From the NCBI RefSeq assembly GCF_003205575.1, contig NZ_PYBW01000083.1:18593-64463 (forward strand): a DNA stretch of 45,871 nt. Reading direction: 5' to 3'. Of this stretch, positions 16,289-24,225 are shown in pieces. The position numbers and the translations under genes were made by a program. Below the pieces are notes generated by a model. The model made no database searches. It worked only from the letters and a program-made list of their open reading frames with translations, and was not told the DNA's origin. How positions within the stretch are numbered: the stretch's first letter is position 1; every line of letters begins with the position of its first letter. The stretch comes from Streptomyces tateyamensis. GTDB taxonomy: Bacteria > Actinomycetota > Actinomycetes > Streptomycetales > Streptomycetaceae.

Positions 16289-17194
16289 ATGCGTTCTTCT
16301 CTGTCCCGCCGCGCGTCCCACCGCGCCTCGCGCCGGCTGCGGGCGGCCGCCACGGTCGGGCTGCTCGGCGCCACGCTGCTCGGGGCCGGCGCGAGCCCGG
16401 CCTCGGCCGCACCGGACCACGCCAGGCACACCCGCTACTACCTGGCGCTCGGCGACTCGCTGGCGGCCGGCTACCAGACGCTTCCGGGCGGTGGCAGCGA
16501 GGTGGGCCACGGCTACGCGCAGGACCTCGCGCGCACCCTGCAGGCCCGGGCGGCGGCCGCGCACCGGGGCTTCTCCTTCACCGACCTGGGGTGCCCCGGG
16601 GAGACCACCGGCTCGATGCTGGGCGGCGGCTGCCCCTACCCGCACCCCTTCCCCGGCTCCCAGCTGGACGCCGCGGTGGCCTTCCTGAAGGCCCATCACA
16701 AGGACGACCTGCTGGTCACGCTGGACATCGGCGCCAACAACGTGGACGGCTGCGCGGCCGGCGGCAGCCTGGACGCGGCCTGCGCGGTCAAGGGCATCGC
16801 GACCGCGGGCAAGGACCTGTCCACCATCCTGGACCGGCTGCGGGCGGCCGCCGGACCGCACACCCGGATCGTCGGGATGAACCTCTACGACCCGTTCCTG
16901 GCCGCCTGGATGACCGGTCCGCAGGGCAAGGTGCTGGCGGGCCTGTCGGTCCCGCTCGCCGACAGCCTCAACGCCACCCTCGGCCTGGTGGACGCGGCCC
17001 ACGGGATACCCACGGCCGACGTGGCCAAGGCCTTCTCCACCAACGCCTTCCTCCCCCTGGTCCCGGTGGCCGGCCAGCAGGTCCCGCTCAACGTGGCCCG
17101 CATCATGAGCTGGACCAACATGTCCCGCGGCGACATCCACGCCAACGACACCGGCTACCAGGTCATCGCGGACGCCTTCCTCGCGAAGATCTGA
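16289..17194 (+). CDS. Secreted SGNH/GDSL hydrolase
   Basis: This is a 301-residue exported esterase/lipase. A basic N-terminus and hydrophobic core end at ASA-AP (cleavage after about residue 40). The twin-arginine-rich start could also suit Tat. Block I is LALGDSLAAGY with Ser57. The block III asparagine is in GANNVDG, and the catalytic Asp/His pair is in GDIHANDTGY near the C-terminus. Several cysteines (CPGE, GGGCPY, GCAA, AACA) fit disulfides of streptomycete SGNH lipases. The start ATG has GGGAGGG upstream. Its 3' end overlaps the KDPG aldolase gene by 32 bp tail to tail. Confidence 0.92.
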   Translation: MRSSLSRRASHRASRRLRAAATVGLLGATLLGAGASPASAAPDHARHTRYYLALGDSLAAGYQTLPGGGSEVGHGYAQDLARTLQARAAAAHRGFSFTDLGCPGETTGSMLGGGCPYPHPFPGSQLDAAVAFLKAHHKDDLLVTLDIGANNVDGCAAGGSLDAACAVKGIATAGKDLSTILDRLRAAAGPHTRIVGMNLYDPFLAAWMTGPQGKVLAGLSVPLADSLNATLGLVDAAHGIPTADVAKAFSTNAFLPLVPVAGQQVPLNVARIMSWTNMSRGDIHANDTGYQVIADAFLAKI

Positions 17195-17861
17195 CCCGCC
17201 CGCCACCAGGCGCGCCCCCCACCCGCGCGGGGCGCGCCCGTGTCTGTTCCAGTGCCCCCCGGAACGCCCTGGCCCGGCGGGTCAGTTCGCCCCACTCCCC
17301 GGCCGCCACCAGGTCCGGCGCGACCACCTCGCTGCCCGCGCAGACGGCGAGCGCGCCGGCGGCCAGGAAGCTGCCCGCGTTCTGCGCGCTCACCCCGCCG
17401 GAGGCCACCAGCGGGGTTGCCGGGTACGGCCCGCGCAGGTCCTTGAAGTAGCCCGGCCCGAACGCGCGGGCCGGGAAGATCTTGACCGCCGCCGCCCCCA
17501 GCTCCACCGCCGCCGCCACCTCCGTGGGTGTCAGCGCCCCCATCACCACCGGCGCGGCCCCGGCCGCCCGGGCCACCTCGGCGCGGCAGCCCGGGGTGAC
17601 CAGGAACTCGGCGCCCGCCCCCAGCCCGTCCCGTGCCTGGCTTTCCGTCAGCACCGTGCCCAGGCCCAGCCGGCACCCCGTCCGCGCGGCCGCCGCCCGC
17701 GCCAGGTGGGCCGTCACCCCGTCCGTGGTGCAGGTGAACTCGACCCAGCGGATGCCCCCGGCCACCAGCGCCGCGCACAGGGCGGCGGCATCGGGTATGG
17801 ACGGCGCTCGGACCACGGCGATGACCGGGTCCGCGGCGAGTTCGGTCAGGAAGTCGGTCAC
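17163..17861 (-). CDS. 2-dehydro-3-deoxy-phosphogluconate (KDPG) aldolase
   Basis: This 232-residue class I aldolase should cleave KDPG to pyruvate and glyceraldehyde-3-phosphate. Conserved features are VIAVVR with Arg18, VEFT with Glu41, the GTV phosphate/pyruvate motif at 68-70, TPGC at 89-92, the Schiff-base Lys127 in AAVKIFPA, and the ASGGV phosphate site. The last 25 residues are an Arg/Gly-rich extension running into the overlap with the GDSL gene. GTG 17861 overlaps the deacylase stop as GTGA, so translation is coupled. It is the last gene of the minus-strand operon that uses the KDG made upstream. Confidence 0.92.
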   Translation of the reverse strand: MTDFLTELAADPVIAVVRAPSIPDAAALCAALVAGGIRWVEFTCTTDGVTAHLARAAAARTGCRLGLGTVLTESQARDGLGAGAEFLVTPGCRAEVARAAGAAPVVMGALTPTEVAAAVELGAAAVKIFPARAFGPGYFKDLRGPYPATPLVASGGVSAQNAGSFLAAGALAVCAGSEVVAPDLVAAGEWGELTRRARAFRGALEQTRARPARVGGAPGGGRVRSSRGRRPR

Positions 17862-19456
17862 TGGGTTCCTCCCTCGGTGCGCCGCAGCGCCCGCCCGGGC
17901 CGCGCGCCCGTGGGGCGGGCGTCCCGCAGCACCGCGGTTCCGTTGACGTAGACGTGCCGGATCCCGACGGCCGGGCGCCGCGGGTCCTCGAAGGTGGCCG
18001 CGTCCGCGACCGTCGCGGGGTCGAAGAGCACCAGGTCAGCGTGGTACCCCGGGCGGACCAGGCCGCGCCGCACCAGCCGCAGCCGCCGGGCCGGCCGCCC
18101 GGTCATCCGGTGCACCGCCTGCTCGACCGTCAGCACCCCCAACTCCCGTGCGTAGTGGCCCAGGTAGCGCGCGAAGGTGCCCCAGCCGCGGGGGTGCGGG
18201 CGGGCCCCGACCAGCAGCCCGTCGCTGCCCGCCGTGTGCGCGGAGTGCCGCATGATCGCCCGCACGTTCTCCTCGTGGCCCACGTGCTGGAGGATCGTGG
18301 TGCCCAACTCGTCGGCCTGCAGCAGCTCGAAGCAGACCTCGGTGCCGCTGGTGCCGCGCTCGCGGGCCAGCTCGGCCACCGTGCGCCCGACCACGCCCGC
18401 CGACTGCACCGTCCGCACGCCGGAGATCTGCACGGTGGCCCAGTCGACCGTCACCCCGTGGCAGCCGTCACTCCCCCGCTCCTCCCACGCCTGCCGGATC
18501 CGCTCGCGCTGCCCGGCGTCGCGCAGCCGGGCCAGCGTCGCCCCCGGCCCGCCCTCGGCGGCCCAACTCGGCAGCAGTGCGGCCAGCGTGGTGGACCCGG
18601 GCAGGTACGGATAGCTGTCCAGGGTGAGGTCGCAGCCCGCCGCCACCGCCGCGTCCAGCAGCGCCAGCAGCTCGCCCGCGCGGCCCCGGTTCACCCCGAA
18701 GTTCATCGTCGCGTGCGCCAGGTGCAGCGGGCAGCCGGTGGCCAGCGCGATCTCGACCATCTCCGCGTAACCGGCCAACGCCCCTTCCCCGTAGGACCGC
18801 TGGTGTGGCGAGTGGTACCCGCCGTGGGCGGCCACCACCTCGCACAGCGCCACCAGTTCGGCCGTGTCCGCGTACATCCCCGGGGTGTAGCTCAGGCCGC
18901 TGGACATGCCGACCGCGCCCTCGGCCAGCCCCTGCGCCAGCAGCGCCCGCATCCGGTCCAGTTCGCCGGGGCCCGGCGCCCGCCGCTCCCAGCCCAGCAC
19001 CAGCGCCCGCAGCGTCCCGTGCGGCACCAGGTAGCAGGCGTTGACCGCGGTCCCGGCCGCGTCCAGCCGGTCCAGGAACTGGCCGACGGTGCGCCAGTTC
19101 CAGTCGAAGCCGTCCGGGTCCCCGTTCCACCCGGCCAGCTGCCGGCGCAGCGGCGCCAGGGTCCGCTCGTCCACCGGGGCGTAGGACAGTCCGTCCTGCC
19201 CGAGCACCTCGCAGGTCACGCCCTGGGTGACCCGGGACGGGTGGGCCGGCTCGACCAGCAGCTGCAGGTCGGAGTGGGCGTGCATGTCGATGAACCCGGG
19301 TGCCAGCACCAGCCCGTCCGCGTCCACGATCTGACGGCCAATCAGTCCGGTGCCGAGCTCCGCGACCATCCCGTCGCGCACCAGGACGTCCGCGCGCACC
19401 CCCGGCGCGCCCGACCCGTCCACCACGGTGGCCCCGCGGAACAGCAGCGTGCCCAT
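17858..19456 (-). CDS. N-acyl-D-amino-acid deacylase (amidohydrolase superfamily)
   Basis: A 532-residue D-aminoacylase-type amidohydrolase. The metal motif H-x-H is in GFIDMHAHSDL, and other family blocks are HLAHATMNFG and TAGSDGLLVG with the catalytic Asp, followed by HPRGWGTFARYLG. The family removes the N-acyl group from D-configured amino acids. N-acetyl-D-glucosaminate is such a compound, and that is the substrate inferred from the neighbouring kinase and aldolase. The ATG at 19456 shares its A with the stop of the upstream PLP gene (TGATG), and its stop overlaps the aldolase start. Family membership is firm, while the substrate is inference. Confidence 0.92.
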   Translation of the reverse strand: MGTLLFRGATVVDGSGAPGVRADVLVRDGMVAELGTGLIGRQIVDADGLVLAPGFIDMHAHSDLQLLVEPAHPSRVTQGVTCEVLGQDGLSYAPVDERTLAPLRRQLAGWNGDPDGFDWNWRTVGQFLDRLDAAGTAVNACYLVPHGTLRALVLGWERRAPGPGELDRMRALLAQGLAEGAVGMSSGLSYTPGMYADTAELVALCEVVAAHGGYHSPHQRSYGEGALAGYAEMVEIALATGCPLHLAHATMNFGVNRGRAGELLALLDAAVAAGCDLTLDSYPYLPGSTTLAALLPSWAAEGGPGATLARLRDAGQRERIRQAWEERGSDGCHGVTVDWATVQISGVRTVQSAGVVGRTVAELARERGTSGTEVCFELLQADELGTTILQHVGHEENVRAIMRHSAHTAGSDGLLVGARPHPRGWGTFARYLGHYARELGVLTVEQAVHRMTGRPARRLRLVRRGLVRPGYHADLVLFDPATVADAATFEDPRRPAVGIRHVYVNGTAVLRDARPTGARPGRALRRTEGGTQ

Positions 19457-20703
19457 CAGAAGAAGGTCCGCACCAGGTCGACCACGCGCGGCTCGGCGGC
19501 CCCGGCGTCGTCCAGCACCGGGATCAGCGTCCACTTGTCGAAGGCGGTGCAGGGGTGCGACAGCCCGAGCCGGACCACCTCCCCGACCTCGACCGCCGCG
19601 CCGCGCAGAAAGGCGTGCTGGTCGTTGACCGCCGTCACGGTGCCCGCCACCGGGCCGCGCCCGCGCACCAGTTGCGGCACCGGCAGGCCCTCGTCGTAGG
19701 GCAGGTCGCGCTTGCCCCCGTCCAGCAGGGCGAGGTCGGGCTCGGGCCGGGAGATCACCCGGGCCCAGCCGTGCATCGCCGAGCGCAGGGGCACCGGCCC
19801 GGCTCCGCGCGCCAGCGGGGAGATGCCGCGGTAGAACCCGTCGTCATGCACCAGGTAGGCCCCCGAGCGCAGCACCACCTCGGCCTCGGGCAGCGCACCG
19901 AGCACGGCGGCCACCTGGTCGAAGTAGGCGCTGCCGCCGGCCGTCAGCACCGCCCGCCCGGTCAGCAGGCCGTCGGCGCGCAGCCGGTGGTACAGCTCGG
20001 CCATCCGCTCCAGGTAGCGGGTCACGGCCGCCAGCGAGTCCGCCTGGGCGTCGTGCGCCAACACCCCTTCGTAGCCGCCGATCCCGGCCAGCCGCAGGGT
20101 GGGGGCCGCCGCGACCGCCCGGGCCACCGCCAGCGCCGTCGCCAGGTCCCGCACGCCGGTGCGCCCGCCCGGTCCGCCGAGCTCGACCAGCACCTCCACC
20201 GGCCGCCGGGCCCCGGCCGCCCGCAGCGCCCGGTCCATCAGCGCGACGGCGGCCTGCGAGTCGACCCAGCTCAGGCAGCTGAACCCCGGGTCGGCGTCCA
20301 GCTCGCCGGCCAGCCAGCCGAGCCCGGCCGGGTCGAGCAGGGCGTTGGCGATCAGCACCCGGGCCACCTTGAAGGCGCGGGCGACCCGCAGCTGGGAGAG
20401 GTTGGCCAGGGTGATGCCCCAGGCGCCGGCGTCCAGTTGGGCCTGCCACAGGGCCGGGGCCATGGTGGTCTTGCCGTGCGGGGCGAGCCGGACCCCGGCG
20501 GTGGTGCACCAGTCGGCCATGGTGCGCAGGTTGTGGGCCAGCGCGCCCGCGTCCAGGGTGAGCAGCGGAGTGCCCAGCCCGTCCAGCGCCGGGCCGCTCG
20601 CCAGGTACTCACGCACCGTCAGGCCCCAGGCCCCAGCCGGCACCGCCTTGAACCGCCAGTCGAGTCGCTCCTGCCCGAGCTCGGCCACCCTGGCTTCGTC
20701 CAC
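19456..20703 (-). CDS. PLP fold-III D-amino-acid ammonia-lyase / D-threonine-aldolase-like enzyme
   Basis: This 415-residue protein has the alanine-racemase N-terminal barrel: TPLLTLDAGALAHNLRTM, the probable PLP lysine Lys78 in LAPHGKTTM, and GIGGYEG. The C-terminal D-serine-dehydratase-like domain has the metal-type residues H-P-C (LSHPCTAFDKW). Relatives are annotated as amino acid deaminase, D-serine dehydratase or D-threonine aldolase. In this operon it would remove ammonia from D-glucosaminate to give 2-keto-3-deoxygluconate. GTG 20703 is preceded by GGAGG at ideal spacing, and the frame upstream lacks coding character. First gene of the three-gene minus-strand operon. Confidence 0.88.
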   Translation of the reverse strand: MDEARVAELGQERLDWRFKAVPAGAWGLTVREYLASGPALDGLGTPLLTLDAGALAHNLRTMADWCTTAGVRLAPHGKTTMAPALWQAQLDAGAWGITLANLSQLRVARAFKVARVLIANALLDPAGLGWLAGELDADPGFSCLSWVDSQAAVALMDRALRAAGARRPVEVLVELGGPGGRTGVRDLATALAVARAVAAAPTLRLAGIGGYEGVLAHDAQADSLAAVTRYLERMAELYHRLRADGLLTGRAVLTAGGSAYFDQVAAVLGALPEAEVVLRSGAYLVHDDGFYRGISPLARGAGPVPLRSAMHGWARVISRPEPDLALLDGGKRDLPYDEGLPVPQLVRGRGPVAGTVTAVNDQHAFLRGAAVEVGEVVRLGLSHPCTAFDKWTLIPVLDDAGAAEPRVVDLVRTFF

Positions 20704-20733
20704 CAGCCACCTCCACCGCTTTGACCTGCATGA

Positions 20734-20748
20734 TTGCACTATCTGCAA
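20734..20748. promoter_or_regulatory. Inverted repeat, candidate IclR operator
   Basis: TTGCA-N5-TGCAA (20734-20738 and 20744-20748) lies in the 117-bp divergent region, 31 bp from the PLP gene start. IclR/KdgR-type regulators bind short palindromes of this kind, and the IclR gene is in the facing operon. The regulator-site pairing is inferred. Confidence 0.5.
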
Positions 20749-20754
20749 CACCCT

Positions 20755-20784
20755 TTGCGCATGCTGCTACGGTGGTTCTAACAT
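20755..20784 (+). promoter_or_regulatory. Candidate promoter of the KDG kinase operon
   Basis: TTGCGC (20755-20760) and TAACAT (20779-20784) are 18 bp apart and would start transcription near 20791, inside the DasR-like site. The local drop in GC supports a promoter. Pattern match only. Confidence 0.45.
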
Positions 20785-20800
20785 GCTGGTCCAGACCAGT
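20785..20800. promoter_or_regulatory. DasR-responsive element (dre)-like operator
   Basis: GCTGGTCCAGACCAGT is a near-perfect palindrome (CTGGTC-CA-GACCAG). It matches 14 of 16 positions of the DasR consensus as I recall it, A(C/G)TGGTCTAGACCA(C/G)T. DasR is the GntR-family, aminosugar-responsive master regulator of chitin and GlcNAc use in streptomycetes. The site overlaps the predicted transcription start of the kinase operon, a position suited to repression. A FadR-like GntR site (TGGTnnnACCA class) is the main alternative. Confidence 0.65.
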
Positions 20801-20820
20801 CAACGAACGGAGCGTGCCTG

Positions 20821-21804
20821 GTGACAGCGGTGGAGGCGGTCTGCCTCGGCGAGTCGATGGCCGTGCTGCTGCCGGACCGGCCGGGGTCGCTGGCCGGTGT
20901 GGCCTCCTTCTCGGCCGGGGTGGGCGGCGCCGAGTCCAACACGGCCTGCGCGCTGGCGGCCCTCGGGATACCGGCCGCCTGGATCAGCCGGGTCGGTGCC
21001 GACGGCTTCGGCGAGCGGCTGCTCGCGGAGCTGGCCGCGCACGGGGTGGACACCTCGGCGGTCGCCGTCGACCCGGGCCGCCCGACCGGGCTCTACATCA
21101 AGGAGTGCGGCCCCGCCGGACCGCTCCCGCGCTACTACCGGGCCGGCTCGGCCGCCGCCGCGCTCTCCCCGGCCCTGCTCGCCGACCCCGCCGCCGCACG
21201 GCTGCTCGACAGCGCCCGGCTGCTGCACCTGTCCGGCATCACCGCCGCGCTCTCCGACGACTGCCTCGCGCTGCTGCGCGCCCTGCTGGCGGCCCCGCGG
21301 CGCGGCCGGCTGGTCAGCTTCGACCTCAACTGGCGGCCGGCCCTGTGGCGTCACCGCGACCCCTCGGTGCTGCCCGGGCTGCTGGACGCCGCCGACCTGG
21401 TGCTGCTGGGCGCCGACGAGGCCGCCGCCGCGCTGGGCACCGGGGACCCGGGCGAACTGCGGGCGCTGCTGCCGCACCCGGCCACCCTGGTGGTCAAGGA
21501 CGGCGACCGGCAGGCGGTCGCCGTCGACCGGGACGGCCGGTGCACCGCCGAGCCCGCGCTGCGCGTCGAGGTGGTCGAGCCCACCGGGGCGGGCGACGCC
21601 TTCGCGGCCGGCTACCTGGCCGGCACCCTGCGCGGCCTGGACCAGCGCGGCCGCCTGCGCCTGGGCCACCTGGCGGCCGCCGCGGCGCTGACCGCGCCCG
21701 GCGACCAGGGCACCGTGCCGCCGCCCGCGCTCCGGGCCGACCTGCTGGCCGCCTCCCCCGAGCGCTGGGCCGCCCTTCGGGTCACCGCGGACGGCCCGCG
21801 ATGA
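20821..21804 (+). CDS. PfkB-family sugar kinase, 2-keto-3-deoxygluconate kinase type
   Basis: This 327-residue ribokinase-fold enzyme has the substrate-site motif GVGGAESNTA (33-42), RYYRAGSAA near residue 104 typical of KDG kinases, FDLNWRP around 168, and the catalytic base Asp259 in PTGAGDAFAAGY. It should phosphorylate KDG to KDPG with ATP. GTG 20821 has GGAG eight nt upstream. The stop overlaps the IclR start as ATGA, giving coupled translation. The substrate is inferred from the motif pattern and the divergently encoded KDPG aldolase. Confidence 0.88.
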   Translation: MTAVEAVCLGESMAVLLPDRPGSLAGVASFSAGVGGAESNTACALAALGIPAAWISRVGADGFGERLLAELAAHGVDTSAVAVDPGRPTGLYIKECGPAGPLPRYYRAGSAAAALSPALLADPAAARLLDSARLLHLSGITAALSDDCLALLRALLAAPRRGRLVSFDLNWRPALWRHRDPSVLPGLLDAADLVLLGADEAAAALGTGDPGELRALLPHPATLVVKDGDRQAVAVDRDGRCTAEPALRVEVVEPTGAGDAFAAGYLAGTLRGLDQRGRLRLGHLAAAAALTAPGDQGTVPPPALRADLLAASPERWAALRVTADGPR

Positions 21805-22541
21805 GCGGCACCGTCTCGCGGGCCGTCGCCCTGCTCGCCGAACTCGCCGAGGGCGAGCGCTCGCTGGACCAGCTGGCAGCCCTGCTCGGGGTGCACAAGA
21901 CCACCGTGCTGCGGCTGCTGCAGAGCCTGGAGGAGGGCCGGCTGGTGCACCGGGACGCGGACCACCGCTACTACCTGGGCGCCGGCCTGTTCGCGCTGGC
22001 CGGCCGGGCCCTGGAGCAGCGCCCGGTGCGCCGGATCGCCACCGCCCGCCTGGCCGAGCTGAACGCGGCCACCGGCCAGACCGTGCACCTGGCGGCCTTG
22101 GAGGGCGAGGAGGTGGTCTACGTCGACAAGTACGAGTCCCGCCAACCGGTGCGGATGTACTCGCGGATCGGGCTGCCGGTGCCGATGCACTGCGCGGCGG
22201 TGGCCAAGGTGCTGCTGGCCGGCCTGCCGCCGGGCCGCCGGCAGAAGCTGGTCGCCCGCCTCACCTTCACGCCGTTCACCGAGCGCACCCTGACCACCCC
22301 GAAGGCGCTGCTGGCCGAGCTGGACCGGGTGGCCGAGCAGGGCTGGGCGCAGGACCGGGCCGAGCACGAGCCGTTCATGAACTGCGTGGCCGCCCCGGTC
22401 CGGGACGCCACCGGGCGGGTGGTCGCGGCCGCCTCGCTCTCCGTCCCGGACCTGGTGCTGCCCTACGAGCAGGTGCTGGAGCTGCTGCCGCAGCTGCGCG
22501 CCGCCTGCGCCGCGATCTCCGCCGACTGCGGCGCGAGCTGA
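21801..22541 (+). CDS. IclR-family transcriptional regulator
   Basis: This 246-residue protein has an N-terminal winged helix (SLDQLAALLGVHKTTVLRLLQSLEE, about residues 17-45) and a C-terminal IclR effector domain. The latter includes YVDKYESRQPVRMYSRIG and HCAAVAKVLLA, plus the terminal PFMNCVAAPVRD...AASLSVP pattern. KdgR, the KDG-sensing repressor of enterobacteria, belongs to this family. A KDG or KDPG effector would fit this cluster. It is translationally coupled to the kinase and probably controls both divergent operons through the palindrome at 20734-20748. Confidence 0.93.
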   Translation: MSGTVSRAVALLAELAEGERSLDQLAALLGVHKTTVLRLLQSLEEGRLVHRDADHRYYLGAGLFALAGRALEQRPVRRIATARLAELNAATGQTVHLAALEGEEVVYVDKYESRQPVRMYSRIGLPVPMHCAAVAKVLLAGLPPGRRQKLVARLTFTPFTERTLTTPKALLAELDRVAEQGWAQDRAEHEPFMNCVAAPVRDATGRVVAAASLSVPDLVLPYEQVLELLPQLRAACAAISADCGAS

Positions 22542-22594
22542 CCCGCCGTCCGGGGCCGGCCGGCCGGGCCCCGACCACCGAAGAGAGTGACCAG

Positions 22595-23002
22595 ATGAGC
22601 GAGAAGACCGAGATCCGCACCGACGGCGCCCCGGCCCCGGCCTGGGTGTTCTCCCAGGGCGTGCGCAAGGGCCCGATCCTGCAGGTCTCCGGCCAGGGCC
22701 CGCAGGACCCGGCCACCGGGGCCTACCTGCACGAGGGGGACGTGCGGGCGCAGACCCGGCGGACCCTGGAGAACGTCAAGGCGGTGCTGACCGCCGGCGG
22801 CGCCTCGGTGGCGGACGTGGTGATCTTCCGGGTCTACCTGACCACCCGGGCGGACTTCGCGGCGATGAACGAGGTGTACGCCGCGTTCCTGGCGGAGAAC
22901 CTGGCGGAGGGTGCGGTGAAGCCGTGCCGGACCACGGTCTTCGTGGAGCTGCCGCACGAGGTGATGCTGGTGGAGATCGACGCCCAGGCCGTGGTCGACT
23001 GA
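22595..23002 (+). CDS. RidA-family enamine/imine deaminase
   Basis: This 135-residue YjgF/YER057c/UK114 protein has the carboxylate-binding Arg112 in PCRTTVFVELP and Glu127 in VEIDA, the pair needed for 2-aminoacrylate-type imine hydrolysis. RidA proteins clear reactive enamines released by PLP dehydratases. That suits the divergently encoded ammonia-lyase, whose product would be an enamine of KDG. ATG start with GAGAGTGA upstream. It is the last gene of the plus-strand operon, 53 bp after iclR, and is followed by a strong hairpin. Confidence 0.93.
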   Translation: MSEKTEIRTDGAPAPAWVFSQGVRKGPILQVSGQGPQDPATGAYLHEGDVRAQTRRTLENVKAVLTAGGASVADVVIFRVYLTTRADFAAMNEVYAAFLAENLAEGAVKPCRTTVFVELPHEVMLVEIDAQAVVD

Positions 23003-23010
23003 GCCCGCGC

Positions 23011-23041
23011 GCCGGGCCCCCGCGCTGCGCGGGGGCCCGGC
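23011..23041. terminator. Hairpin terminator after ridA
   Basis: A perfect 14-bp stem (GCCGGGCCCCCGCG, 23011-23024, with 23028-23041) and 3-nt loop lie 8 bp beyond the ridA stop. Confidence 0.85.
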
Positions 23042-23048
23042 GGCGGCG

Positions 23049-23097
23049 CTGACGCCGGGCCAGAACCGACCCGGCGTCAGAACCCACTCGGCGTCAG
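23049..23097. repeat. Cluster of CGGCGTCAG repeats
   Basis: CTGACGCCGGG (23049-23059) and CCCGGCGTCAG (23070-23080) form an 11-bp inverted repeat. A third CGGCGTCAG copy (23089-23097) overlaps the end of the thioesterase gene. This may be a second terminator for the converging minus-strand gene. The direct repeat could also reflect local duplication of the stop-codon region. Confidence 0.5.
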
Positions 23098-23687
23098 ACC
23101 CGGCACAGCGACCGGCCCGGACCCCGCCCCGGCTGCGGGATCTTGTGCAGCGCGACCGGCTGTCGAACCGCCGGGCGAACCGGGCGCCGCTGCGGCATCG
23201 CCTTCGGGGTGATCCGCGGCACCGTCACCGCCACCGGGGCGGGGACCGACGGGACGGCCACCGGCCTGGCGCTCAGGTAGTCCGACAGGAACCGCCGCTC
23301 CGGCTGGCTGAGCTTGCGCGAGCGCCCCGAGGCACGGTCCCGGGCCACCACCACCGTGCGCGCCGTCATGTAGCGGTCGTGGTCGCGGCAGACGTCCACC
23401 CGCACGTGCGCGGAGGAGTTCCCCAGCCGTTCCACCGTCAGCCGCACCTGCAGCGGTTCGGGTTCGTGGTGCAGCTGTGCCAGATAGTCGATCTCGTGCC
23501 GGGCGATCAGGAAACCGGCCGGAAAGAGGGAGTCCTGGACGGCCTGCGCGTGGTGGCGGAACAGGTCGTAGATTCCCTCCTGGATGTAGCCGACCAGCCG
23601 GGCATTGTTGATGTGCCCGTTCTCGTCCACGTCGCTCCAGCGGGTCGGGCAGCGCAGCACGTGCGCGTTGCGCCAGGCGGCGGTCAT
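23094..23687 (-). CDS. Hotdog-fold acyl-CoA thioesterase (4HBT type)
   Basis: This 197-residue protein has the 4-hydroxybenzoyl-CoA thioesterase-like motif RWSDVDENGHINNARLVGYIQEG near residues 15-38, where Asp and the following Glu/Asn residues form the active site. The hotdog domain ends near residue 140. A basic Pro/Val/Arg-rich tail of about 55 residues follows, longer than in most family members. It should hydrolyse an acyl-CoA in the cytosol. Its ATG overlaps the preceding small gene as ATGA. It converges on ridA. Confidence 0.88.
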   Translation of the reverse strand: MTAAWRNAHVLRCPTRWSDVDENGHINNARLVGYIQEGIYDLFRHHAQAVQDSLFPAGFLIARHEIDYLAQLHHEPEPLQVRLTVERLGNSSAHVRVDVCRDHDRYMTARTVVVARDRASGRSRKLSQPERRFLSDYLSARPVAVPSVPAPVAVTVPRITPKAMPQRRPVRPAVRQPVALHKIPQPGRGPGRSLCRV

Positions 23688-23995
23688 CGCGCCTCCGCCC
23701 GGGCCGGCGCGGCCTGCGCGGGCGCCAGCGCCCGCTGCAGCCGGGCGTGGTGGTCGGCGCCGGCCGCCCGCATCCGCCCGGTGGTCCGGCCTTCCTCGGC
23801 CGCCCCGGCCGCGGTGCGCACCACCAGCGAGTCCATCGCCGTGCCCACCGCCCGGCACAGCTGGGCGACCGCACCGGTGCGGCCGGCCACGTTCTCGCTC
23901 CCGGCCCGGCTGGGGAATTCGGCAAGCGCGTTCACCGCGAGCCGCAGTCGGTCGGCCGCGGCCGCACTGCTCGCCGGCTGGCAATTGTCGTGCAC
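23684..23995 (-). CDS. Small helical hypothetical protein coupled to the thioesterase
   Basis: This 103-residue, Ala/Arg-rich protein is predicted to be mostly helical, with no cysteine pair beyond NCQ and LCR and no signal peptide. GTG 23995 is chosen because GGGAGA precedes it by 4 nt and coding bias starts there. The long open frame upstream lacks that bias. Its stop overlaps the thioesterase ATG, which implies coupled translation and a shared role. No family recognised. Confidence 0.6.
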   Translation of the reverse strand: MHDNCQPASSAAAADRLRLAVNALAEFPSRAGSENVAGRTGAVAQLCRAVGTAMDSLVVRTAAGAAEEGRTTGRMRAAGADHHARLQRALAPAQAAPARAEAR

Positions 23996-24225
23996 GGTGT
24001 CTCCCGGAATTTCACGGTTGGCAGGGTCGAACGGGCCCGGATTTCCGGACCCGCCGCTTTGACGCAGCGTGAGGAACGCTAACCCAGTGCAACCGGCCAA
24101 TTCGCGAATGTTCGGCCGAGCGGTTCTGCAAACCCACGGGCGGAGTACCGGGAATTCACCGTCTTCGGGCACGTGACCAGCCAATCGGCGGTCGGCAGAG
24201 CGAATTCGAGCGCCCCGCGGGAATC

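Noticed and set aside
24150..24178. GGGAAT followed by GTGAC at sigma-R-like spacing
   Set aside because: The -10 lacks GTT and no plus-strand gene follows.
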